From positions 1-53,161 of the forward strand of contig NZ_BCVI01000001.1 of assembly GCF_001591665.1 (NCBI RefSeq): 53,161 nt of DNA, given 5' to 3'. Origin of the DNA: Neobacillus soli NBRC 102451. Lineage in GTDB: Bacteria > Bacillota > Bacilli > Bacillales > Cytobacillaceae. The translations under genes and the position numbers were made by a program. Position 1 is the stretch's first letter; each line of letters begins with the position of its first letter. Under the pieces are notes generated by a model. The model did no database searches. It worked only from the letters and a program-made list of their open reading frames with translations, and was not told the DNA's origin. This document shows positions 18,723-25,712 of this stretch, piece after piece.

Positions 18723-19083
18723 TTTTCCCCTTTTTGCCGTCGATGACGGTCAAGTGAGCAGGAGATTTCTTTTTTGTCTTGCTGCTTTTCTTTAATGAGG
18801 TTAACGATCCCAGAGAGGAGGTCTTTACAGTTGAATCCCCACTCTTTTGATGAAATCGTTTTTTTGATCTTTTGGCTGCTTTAAGAAATGCCCGCTGCTC
18901 TTTTTTCTGAGGGCTGGAGTTTGAAAACTTTCGAACAACAAGATAAATAATAAAACCAATCACTGCGATGACAGCTATTCTCTGAATGAAACCGGCAGGA
19001 TTTGCTGTAAACGAGCCAACAAGGCCAATTAGTGCAAGAATGATAAGTCCCCCAACAATAAAAACAGAAGTCCGATTTTTCAA
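18700..19083 (-). CDS. yqhP: YqhP-like small membrane protein
   Basis: A 127-residue protein with two membrane helices in the first half (VFIVGGLIILALIGLVG and IAVIAVIGFIIYLVV) and a very basic, Lys/Ser-rich cytoplasmic tail. The function is unknown. It corresponds to B. subtilis YqhP by position. The start is taken as a TTG at 19083 (GGGAGG 8 bases before); a GTG at 19092 overlaps that ribosome site. Confidence 0.75.
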   Translation of the reverse strand: MKNRTSVFIVGGLIILALIGLVGSFTANPAGFIQRIAVIAVIGFIIYLVVRKFSNSSPQKKEQRAFLKAAKRSKKRFHQKSGDSTVKTSSLGSLTSLKKSSKTKKKSPAHLTVIDGKKGKKKNRASL

Positions 19084-19148
19084 TAAAGCCACCTCCCTAA
19101 GAGCATCTTAAGCATTTTTTAAATCTTTTAAACACCTAAAACAAAGAT

Positions 19149-20093
19149 TTAGACAATTTCCTCACTTTTCATTCCGAACTCTGTTTCCTTTTCTCTTTTT
19201 AATAATTCATTAAAGGAGAGAATTGCCACTTCCACTTGGTCATTATAAGGTTCCTTCGTTGTTAATAGTTGGAGCCATAGTCCCGGAAGACCTAAATACT
19301 TCAATACTGGAATATCTCGAAGTTTATTGGTGACTTGCAAAACTTCAAAAGCAATTCCAAGCACGACTGGAATTAAGAGAATACGGTCCACAATCCGTAA
19401 CCAGAGTGGAGAGGTGGGTACTAGCAAATAAACGAAAACCCCAACGACGACTGTAAATAGGATGAAACTGCTGCCACAGCGGTAATGGAGGCGTGAATGT
19501 GCCTGCACATTCTCAACGGTTAGTTCAACCCCTGCTTCAAATGTATTTATTACTTTATGCTCCGCTCCGTGATATTGGAATACCCTTTTAATAAGGGGAG
19601 TAAGTGATACAAAGTAAATATAGCCTAGCAGCAGCAGCAGCTTAAAGAAACCTTCCACTAACACTTGAGCAACATCTGAAGGGAAAATCGGTTTCGTCAA
19701 TACTGCCAGGAAAACAGGAATTAATGTAAAAGCAAATTTTCCAAATAAAAACGAAATGATGCCTATTGCTGCTACCCCTAGGTACATCGCAAATTTAGAA
19801 ACTTCTTTTTCTTTTATCGTATCGTCATCTTTTGGATCAACATCGAATCTTTCTGTAGAGAAGTTTAAATGTTTTGATCCATTGGCACTTGCTTCAATAA
19901 TCGCAATGATCCCACGGAGAAATGGAACTTTTTTTAATTTTGCCAACGTAGGATTTACCTTGCGGGGTAAATGAAAGTATTCAACAGAACGATCTTTTCT
20001 GCGAACTGCGGTAACATAATGATGTTTTCCGCCAAACATTACTCCTTCGACAACCGCTTGGCCACCATACACAGGTTTTTGAGAATTGGACAT
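19149..20093 (-). CDS. yqhQ: YqhQ, DUF1385 membrane protein
   Basis: A 314-residue conserved membrane protein of the DUF1385 family. The signature near the N-terminus (YGGQAVVEGVMFGGKH) and the central motif YHGAEHKVINTFE with LHYRCGSSF are diagnostic. There are four to five membrane helices. Its biochemical role is unknown. It follows yqhP's coding direction and is divergent from yqhR. Confidence 0.92.
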   Translation of the reverse strand: MSNSQKPVYGGQAVVEGVMFGGKHHYVTAVRRKDRSVEYFHLPRKVNPTLAKLKKVPFLRGIIAIIEASANGSKHLNFSTERFDVDPKDDDTIKEKEVSKFAMYLGVAAIGIISFLFGKFAFTLIPVFLAVLTKPIFPSDVAQVLVEGFFKLLLLLGYIYFVSLTPLIKRVFQYHGAEHKVINTFEAGVELTVENVQAHSRLHYRCGSSFILFTVVVGVFVYLLVPTSPLWLRIVDRILLIPVVLGIAFEVLQVTNKLRDIPVLKYLGLPGLWLQLLTTKEPYNDQVEVAILSFNELLKREKETEFGMKSEEIV

Positions 20094-20258
20094 ATCATAA
20101 ACACCAGCCTAATCAAAAGTTGCACACCAGCAGAAAAAGTAAATCTGTATGTACTTATATTTATTCTACTAGAAAAACGAAAAAACCTCTAGGAATGACA
20201 TAATAATTCCATATTAAAATTGGAAAAAGACTTTTTACATGTAAGGGTTTGAAGACAT

Positions 20259-20293
20259 GAGGGCATAATAAAGTGGAATTTATTATTGCCCTC
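20259..20293. other. Long hairpin in the yqhQ-yqhR divergent region
   Basis: A 14-15 bp stem with a single bulge (gagggca-taataaa with tttattattgccctc) around a 6-base loop lies 90 bases before yqhR. There is no clean T-tract, so a terminator is doubtful. It may be a structured 5' leader or a binding site for a dimeric protein. Confidence 0.45.
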
Positions 20294-20384
20294 CATGTTT
20301 TTAGTTGTAAAGCATGGAAACAAGCAGATTCTAAATGCATAAGGATCTTCCTGACTTATCAGAGAGAAAACGGAGGTAGTAATA

Positions 20385-20882
20385 ATGGCTAATGTGCAGA
20401 AAACAGGTAATTACCCTGGCCCCATGTCATTCCCGGTAATGGTCTTTTGGACTGGATTATTTGGAGGTATTTTTTTGGGGACGATTGGGTTTATTGCAAG
20501 CTATTTAAGTTTTACAGAGATTCGCCCCAATGTCATACTAGAACCATGGGCCCTTGGACATTGGAAAAGTGGCTGGCTTGGAACAGTAATTTCGATCATA
20601 TTAATTGGATTACTTTCTATTGGGGTAGCTTTTGTTTACTATGCCTTGTTAAAAAAATTCAAAAGTATCTGGTTTGGTTTAGGCTATGGCCTTGTCTTGT
20701 TCCTGCTGGTGTTCTTTGTACTTAATCCTCTTTTTCCAGGAATTAAGCCCTTTTTCGACTTAAGCAGGGATACCATTATTACTTCTATTTGTTTATATAT
20801 CGTATATGGAATCTTCATAGGTTATTCCATAAATTATGAATATCAAAATAATAAAGATCAAAAGAAAGAGACATCCAGCTAA
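20385..20882 (+). CDS. yqhR: YqhR-like membrane protein
   Basis: A 165-residue membrane protein with four hydrophobic helices, no recognisable catalytic motif and a charged C-terminal tail. It corresponds to B. subtilis YqhR by its position between yqhQ and papA/efp. The ribosome site CGGAGGTAG is good. In B. subtilis aroQ (yqhS) comes next; here it is missing and a peptidase gene follows after 79 bases. Confidence 0.8.
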   Translation: MANVQKTGNYPGPMSFPVMVFWTGLFGGIFLGTIGFIASYLSFTEIRPNVILEPWALGHWKSGWLGTVISIILIGLLSIGVAFVYYALLKKFKSIWFGLGYGLVLFLLVFFVLNPLFPGIKPFFDLSRDTIITSICLYIVYGIFIGYSINYEYQNNKDQKKETSS

Positions 20883-20961
20883 GTTTTAGGTTAGTCGTAA
20901 TTGGCTGGTTGTGATAAAATATTTTTGTCCGCCATGGATTAGTAAAGGAGAGTGGAGACTA

Positions 20962-22023
20962 ATGGAAAAAATAGAAATACTAAGGTCAGAACTTTCAGCA
21001 AATGGAATTGATGGGATGTTAATTACAAGTCCATATAACCGCCGCTACATATCTAACTTTACAGGTTCAGCTGGTGTTGTTTTAATTAGCGCCGACAAGG
21101 CATTGTTTATTACTGATTTTCGCTATATTGAACAAGCCTCAAAACAATGTGAAGGTTTTGAAATTGTAAAGTTTTCCGGTTCTATTCCCCAGGAAGTTGC
21201 TTTGTTAGCAAAAAAGTTAGGTATTCAAAAGCTTGGATTTGAAGAAGATTATATAACATACTCTTCCTTTAAAGTATATGACAAAGAAGTTGAAGTTGAA
21301 CTTGTCCCGATAACAGGTGTCATTGAAAAATTACGCTTGATAAAGACCGATGCAGAGCTTAAGATATTAAAGGTAGCAGCGGATATTGCTGATGCGGCAT
21401 TTAAGCATATCTTGGAATTTATTCGTCCTGGAAAAACTGAATTAGAAGTATCGAATGAATTAGAGTTCTTTATGAGAAGGGCTGGGGCAACTTCTTCTTC
21501 TTTTGATACGATTGTTGCTTCAGGAAGTCGTTCTGCACTTCCACATGGTGTAGCAAGTAATAAAGTAATCGAATCTGGAGATATGGTAACAATGGATTAT
21601 GGTGCCTACTACAACGGGTATGTCTCTGATATTACGAGGACTGTCGCTGTTGGTAATCCTGATCCTAAGCTGAAAGAAATTTATGATATTGTTCTGGAAG
21701 CACAGCTTCAAGGCATGGCTGGATTCAAACCCGGCATAACGGGGAAGGAAGCAGACGCGTTAACGAGAGACTACATAACAGAAAAAGGTTATGGAGAATA
21801 CTTTGGTCATTCGACTGGACATGGGATCGGACTTGAGGTTCATGAAGGTCCTGGCCTTTCCATGAAGTCGGATATCATCTTAGAACCAGGTATGGTTGTC
21901 ACATGTGAACCCGGTATCTATATACCAGGACTTGGCGGCGTGCGAATTGAAGATGATACCTTGATTACGAAGGTCCATAACGAAGCTCTAACCCATTCAA
22001 CAAAAGATTTAATAATTTTGTAA
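20962..22023 (+). CDS. papA: Xaa-Pro aminopeptidase-family peptidase (YqhT/PapA)
   Basis: A 353-residue M24 metallopeptidase that removes an N-terminal residue before proline. The creatinase-type N-terminal domain (about 1-125) precedes the pita-bread catalytic domain. The metal ligands are visible in MDYGAYYNGYVSDITRTV (two Asp), GHSTGHGIGLEVHE (His), CEPGIYI (Glu) and RIEDD (Glu). The ATG at 20962 follows AAAGGAGAGTGG; a longer frame begins 51 bases upstream without a site. It is followed 21 bases later by efp, as in B. subtilis. Confidence 0.92.
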   Translation: MEKIEILRSELSANGIDGMLITSPYNRRYISNFTGSAGVVLISADKALFITDFRYIEQASKQCEGFEIVKFSGSIPQEVALLAKKLGIQKLGFEEDYITYSSFKVYDKEVEVELVPITGVIEKLRLIKTDAELKILKVAADIADAAFKHILEFIRPGKTELEVSNELEFFMRRAGATSSSFDTIVASGSRSALPHGVASNKVIESGDMVTMDYGAYYNGYVSDITRTVAVGNPDPKLKEIYDIVLEAQLQGMAGFKPGITGKEADALTRDYITEKGYGEYFGHSTGHGIGLEVHEGPGLSMKSDIILEPGMVVTCEPGIYIPGLGGVRIEDDTLITKVHNEALTHSTKDLIIL

Positions 22024-22044
22024 GGAACATAGGAGGATTTAAAA

Positions 22045-22602
22045 ATGATTTCTGTTAACGATTTTAAAACAGGATTAACAATTGAAGTGGATGGCGGCCT
22101 TTGGCGCGTCCTAGATTTCCAGCATGTAAAGCCAGGTAAAGGGGCAGCTTTTGTTCGTTCCAAGCTACGTAATCTTCGTAATGGAGCGATCCAAGAAAAA
22201 ACGTTCCGTGCTGGTGAAAAAGTGGAAAAGGCACAAATTGATAACCGTAAAATGCAATATTTGTATGCTAGCGGTGATGCGCATGTATTTATGGATATGG
22301 AATCGTACGAACAGGTGGAACTTCCTGCTGCAACGATTGAATATGAATTAAAGTTTTTAAAAGAAAACATGGAAGTACAGATTATGATGTATAATTTCGA
22401 AACTCTTGGCGTCGAATTGCCAAACAATGTTGTTTTAGAAGTTGCCGAAACAGAACCCGGCATTAAAGGCGATACATCTTCTGGCGGAACCAAGTCTGCT
22501 ACCCTTGAAACTGGTCTTTCCGTTCAGGTTCCCTTTTTCATTAACCAAGGGGATAAGTTAATTATTAATACAACTGATTCCTCTTATGTATCAAGAGCAT
22601 AG
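22045..22602 (+). CDS. efp: Translation elongation factor P
   Basis: A 185-residue three-domain EF-P, the usual length. It binds the ribosome between the P and E sites and relieves stalling at polyproline. Domain I carries the loop around KPGKGAAF, whose lysine is the modified tip residue in the family. The end motif TDSSYVSRA is conserved. The ribosome site is AGGAGG. A strong terminator follows and marks the left edge of the accessory cytochrome block. Confidence 0.97.
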   Translation: MISVNDFKTGLTIEVDGGLWRVLDFQHVKPGKGAAFVRSKLRNLRNGAIQEKTFRAGEKVEKAQIDNRKMQYLYASGDAHVFMDMESYEQVELPAATIEYELKFLKENMEVQIMMYNFETLGVELPNNVVLEVAETEPGIKGDTSSGGTKSATLETGLSVQVPFFINQGDKLIINTTDSSYVSRA

Positions 22603-22606
22603 AGTC

Positions 22607-22647
22607 AAAAGCCATAGCCCGTTAGTTAACGGGCTATGGTTTTTTTT
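22607..22647 (+). terminator. Terminator after efp
   Basis: A 16-bp stem (aaaagccatagcccgtt with its partner at 22628-22643) is followed by TTTT. The gap 22648-22800 holds only the leader of the next gene. Confidence 0.92.
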
Positions 22648-22800
22648 CTATTACAATTCTGGATAAATATAAAAAATATTCTATTATTACTTTCATTATC
22701 TTAAAAACTTCACTAAATAGTAAGAATTTGCAGCCGTGGGGGCAAGTCCTTTTTGCTAAAATGAATGAGAATAAAGAAAATGAAAAGGGGTGAAAATACA

Positions 22801-23253
22801 ATGAAACGAATGACCACTCTATTATTTCTTATCTTTTCAGTCGTGCTAATCGTCGCAGGGTGTGGTTCAAAAGTCGATAGTAAAAAGTTTTCTCTAGAAA
22901 AAAAACATCAGCCACTGCCTGATTATGTTTTGAATACTTCTGAAAAAGTACAACAAACATATATTATGGCTTCACAATATCCGGAGGTAGTAGCCCAAGT
23001 TCCATGCTATTGTGGTTGTGGTGTCTCGGACGGACATAAAAGTAATCTGGATTGCTTTATTGATCATTTTGGTGACGATAATGCTGTTGCAGAATGGGAT
23101 TCAATGGGTATAGCGTGAGATGTCTGTGTCGATATCGCCCGGGAGGCGGTAGATATGCATCTTGACGGTAAAAGCCCTAAGAAAATCTACGATCTAATTA
23201 CGAAGAAATATGAAGATTTTGGGGATCCAACTCCAACACCTGAACCAAAGTAA
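22801..23253 (+). CDS. PCYCGC-motif lipoprotein with in-frame UGA (candidate selenoprotein)
   Basis: Read through the UGA at 23116-23118, this is a 150-residue lipoprotein of the PCYCGC family. The lipobox LIVAGC is followed by the family motif VPCYCGCGVSDGHKSNLDCF. The UGA is codon 106: WDSMGIA-UGA-DVCVDIAREAV. Remembered relatives have Cys at that place, as the first Cys of a CxxC (WDDHxxxCGVC), so selenocysteine would give UxxC with Cys109. After the UGA the frame continues for 44 conserved-looking residues (GKSPKKIYDLITKKYE, PTPTPEPK) to a TAA at 23251 that overlaps the next gene's ribosome site. The ATG at 22801 follows AGGGGTG. Alternative: a nonsense mutation of TGC. The function of the family is unknown. 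Confidence 0.72.
23133..23151 (+). promoter_or_regulatory. Candidate bacterial SECIS hairpin
   Basis: TATCGCC (23133-23139) pairs with GGCGGTA (23145-23151) to give seven base pairs (one T-G) around the loop CGGGA. The stem begins 14 nt after the UGA and the loop 21 nt after it. The published description of bacterial SECIS elements asks for a loop of 3-14 nt with a G in its first two positions, 16-37 nt from the UGA; this hairpin fits. Confidence 0.6.
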
Positions 23254-23263
23254 GGAGTAACCC

Positions 23264-23947
23264 ATGAAAAAAATATTAATCGGAAGTTACATTTTGATTA
23301 TTATTGGTATAATTGCTGTCATTAGTAATAGTATCATCATCAATGGTAAGGATTCTAAGGCTGCTACAGCCGGTGAAAAGGTTTACAATAAACAGTGTCT
23401 ACTATGTCATGGTGAAACCGGAAAAGGTGAAGGGGCGAATGCTGGGACAGCCCTAAACAATCAGCATTTTTTAAACACTGTTTCCAATAAAGACCTCTAC
23501 AATTATATAAAACACGGTAGAATTGGGACAGCCATGCCGGCTTATGGACCAAGATTATCAGAAAAAGATTTGAATAATTTAGTAGCGTTTATTAGAAACT
23601 GGCAAACGAAAGAAATTGAAATGGAAGTTCCAAGAACCATTGCTGGTGATCCTGAAAATGGCAAGAAACAATATAATGTTTATTGTATGAATTGCCATGG
23701 TGAAGCTGGTGCTGGTAAATTTAAAATGGGGCCTGCTCTTGCAAATCCCCAATACTTGAAATACACAACTGATAAACAAATTTGGACGGATACAGCATAT
23801 GGACGTGAGGAAACTCGAATGGGCCCATCATTAAAAGGTCTTGAAGGGGTACGCCAGCTAAAGAAAGCCGATATTTCAGATATTGTTAGTTATATTCGTT
23901 CAATTAATCCAAAAGAAGAAACACAAAATGATTACCTTAAGCCTTGA
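23264..23947 (+). CDS. Membrane-anchored di-haem cytochrome c
   Basis: A 227-residue c-type cytochrome. An uncleaved N-terminal helix (about 5-27) anchors it outside the membrane. Two class I cytochrome domains follow, each with CxxCH: Cys45-LL-Cys48-His49 and Cys141-MN-Cys144-His145. Likely axial methionines are Met91 (GTAMPAYG) and Met186 (ETRMGPSL). It starts 10 bases after the PCYCGC gene, and its ribosome site (TAAGGAG) overlaps the TAA of that gene, so the two are one unit. It would need the haem-attachment system encoded just downstream. The redox partner is unknown. Confidence 0.92.
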   Translation: MKKILIGSYILIIIGIIAVISNSIIINGKDSKAATAGEKVYNKQCLLCHGETGKGEGANAGTALNNQHFLNTVSNKDLYNYIKHGRIGTAMPAYGPRLSEKDLNNLVAFIRNWQTKEIEMEVPRTIAGDPENGKKQYNVYCMNCHGEAGAGKFKMGPALANPQYLKYTTDKQIWTDTAYGREETRMGPSLKGLEGVRQLKKADISDIVSYIRSINPKEETQNDYLKP

Positions 23948-23977
23948 ATCCGTGCGAACGGATTCAAGGCTTTTTTA
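23939..23977 (+). terminator. Terminator after the cytochrome c gene
   Basis: A 15-bp perfect stem (aagccttgaatccgt with acggattcaaggctt) around GCGA, followed by six T. It overlaps the stop codon and separates the PCYCGC-cytochrome unit from the ccm operon. The gap 23978-24165 holds the ccm operon promoter region; no clear consensus was assigned. Confidence 0.92.
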
Positions 23978-24165
23978 TCGCTGATTTAATAGATGTGAAC
24001 TTTGTGTGATTTTTCTTTGACGAAAAAAAAACGTTTTATATCCTTTAACAAAATGTTCAAGAGTAGCTTAACAAATAGTGGCAGATAACGATTATATTTA
24101 TTTCAAAGAGGACTATAGTGAAAAACAGTAGTTTATAACCAAGTTTTTTGTCATGGAGGATTAGG

Positions 24166-25221
24166 ATGCTTAAAAATAAATTATTGGCGGTATTTGTAAT
24201 TTTATCATTTTTATCGAATTTCATCATCCCAAAGACTAGTGCTGAAACAGTATTTCAGGCTGAAAAGTTTCCTTTTAAGGAAATGCAGGTGCAGGTGATG
24301 CCTGAGTTTGATTATCCTGAAGGCTGGGAATCTAAAGATATTCCTTCGTTACTAGTGGGGCAGTATGGAACAATTACGAACAAGAGTGGTCAAGATTATG
24401 AGGGGAAAATTGAGATTCCTGTTCCAGCAATGGAAAAGGGGTTTGAAGCCTCTTTGGTAGCAGAGTTTCCAGAGGAAAATAAACCAGAAGTGCAACGTCC
24501 TTTTGATGTGGATAAAGAAAAAGGAATCATTACGTGGAAGCCAGCGAAGGCAATTAAAAGTAACGAAACCTATAAATTTGTCATCGAGTACTATACAAAA
24601 TCTATTACGATTAAAGACAAAAAAAGCTTTACATACGAACTAACAAATAAAGCCGATATCGAATTACTAGATGTTATCTTTTATGCTCCAATGAATGCAA
24701 AGACTATAAAGCTTGAGCCAAAATCAGATAATAATTCAAAAAATGAGTATGGAGAAGAGCTTTATTACTATGAATATAAAAACGTAAAGGCAGGAGATGG
24801 ATTGAAATATTCTTTCTCCTATCAGAAAGACGGTACCGAATCAACGATGGAAGCGATTAACAAAAAACAACCTCCCAATGATGAAAACCATAGTGGTGTA
24901 AATGCAACAGACCAAGTAGTAAAAAATGGAGGAACCACAGAAACCTCGGAACGTCCGATTATTGGAATCGGTGGTTCATCGATTATCGGAATAGCAATTA
25001 TTATTGCCGGTATCTTTGTTTACCTGGGGTTAAAAGGGAATAAGCAAGCGGCAGCAAGGGTTGCAAAACAGAAAAAACAACCATCAAAGAAACAAACACA
25101 AACTAACAAGTTGGGCTCCAATTCCACCAATGCCGAAGAAAAAAAGGAATTACGCAAAAAGCTTTTAACCGGAAAGATCGATCAAGAAATGTACGATGAA
25201 GAAATGAAAAAATTAATTTAA
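24166..25221 (+). CDS. Membrane-anchored extracytoplasmic protein, first gene of the ccm operon
   Basis: A 351-residue protein not recognised as a named family. A signal peptide (about 1-26) is followed by a beta-rich extracytoplasmic domain (about 30-235; GQYGTITNKSGQDYEGKI and FVIEYYTKSI type strands), a low-complexity linker, one membrane helix (about 267-290; SSIIGIAIIIAGIFVYLG) and a basic cytoplasmic tail ending in a short helical motif (LRKKLLTGKIDQEMYDEEM) like the SHOCT type. The ATG at 24166 has GGAGG before it. The layout is the same as that of the protein encoded at 28587, suggesting a related pair. It is 13 bases before ccmE, so a role in cytochrome or haem handling is likely but unproven. 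Confidence 0.7.
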   Translation: MLKNKLLAVFVILSFLSNFIIPKTSAETVFQAEKFPFKEMQVQVMPEFDYPEGWESKDIPSLLVGQYGTITNKSGQDYEGKIEIPVPAMEKGFEASLVAEFPEENKPEVQRPFDVDKEKGIITWKPAKAIKSNETYKFVIEYYTKSITIKDKKSFTYELTNKADIELLDVIFYAPMNAKTIKLEPKSDNNSKNEYGEELYYYEYKNVKAGDGLKYSFSYQKDGTESTMEAINKKQPPNDENHSGVNATDQVVKNGGTTETSERPIIGIGGSSIIGIAIIIAGIFVYLGLKGNKQAAARVAKQKKQPSKKQTQTNKLGSNSTNAEEKKELRKKLLTGKIDQEMYDEEMKKLI

Positions 25222-25234
25222 TGAGGTGAAAGGG

Positions 25235-25687
25235 ATGAAGAAAAATACGATTGTTATGCTGGGCGGTTTTATTATTGCAGGGGCTATTGTTTTCCTGCTA
25301 ATGGCAGCAACCCCAGGTTCAAGCGGAGTGGAACTTACGATGAAGGAGCTTGTAGCTACTCAAGATGAACATAAAGACGATTTTGTTACTGTTGAAGGAT
25401 TATTAGTCGAAGATTCGATTAAATGGAATGCAGACAAAATTGAATTGAAATTTGATGTAAAAGACAACGAAGGTAATGTACTGCATGTCATTCATAATGG
25501 CCCAAAACCAGATAACTTCTCTGAGGGGGTTATTACGATTTTGCAGGGATCTCCCACAAAGAAAAATACATTCGAAGCCGAATCAGTAAAAACAAGATGT
25601 CCTTCCAAATATGAGGGAAAAGATATCAAAGAGTATGATCCTAAGACACATAAGGATAAGTTAAATCAACCACCGAAAGAAAAATAA
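25235..25687 (+). CDS. ccmE: CcmE haem chaperone, Cys-type
   Basis: A 150-residue OB-fold haem chaperone anchored by an N-terminal helix (about 5-25). The core VTVEGLLVEDSIKW to LKFDVKDNEGNVLHVIHNG and ITILQGSPTKKNTFEAESV is typical CcmE. The haem-binding motif is Cys122-PSK-Tyr126, i.e. CxxxY in place of the classical HxxxY of E. coli. The CxxxY form is known from archaea and a few bacteria such as Desulfovibrio. The ATG at 25235 follows GAGGTG at 8 bases. It receives haem from CcmC and hands it to CcmF. Confidence 0.9.
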   Translation: MKKNTIVMLGGFIIAGAIVFLLMAATPGSSGVELTMKELVATQDEHKDDFVTVEGLLVEDSIKWNADKIELKFDVKDNEGNVLHVIHNGPKPDNFSEGVITILQGSPTKKNTFEAESVKTRCPSKYEGKDIKEYDPKTHKDKLNQPPKEK

Positions 25688-25712
25688 TAGGCAAACATAA
25701 GAAGGTGAAGAT

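Noticed and set aside
21918..22493. 191-codon minus-strand frame across papA and efp
   Set aside because: Shadow of two well-recognised plus-strand genes; Ser/Pro-rich composition is typical of an antisense frame.
23978..24165. Fnr/CRP-type site before the ccm operon
   Set aside because: TGTGA appears twice, but as a direct repeat, not as the TGTGA-N6-TCACA palindrome.
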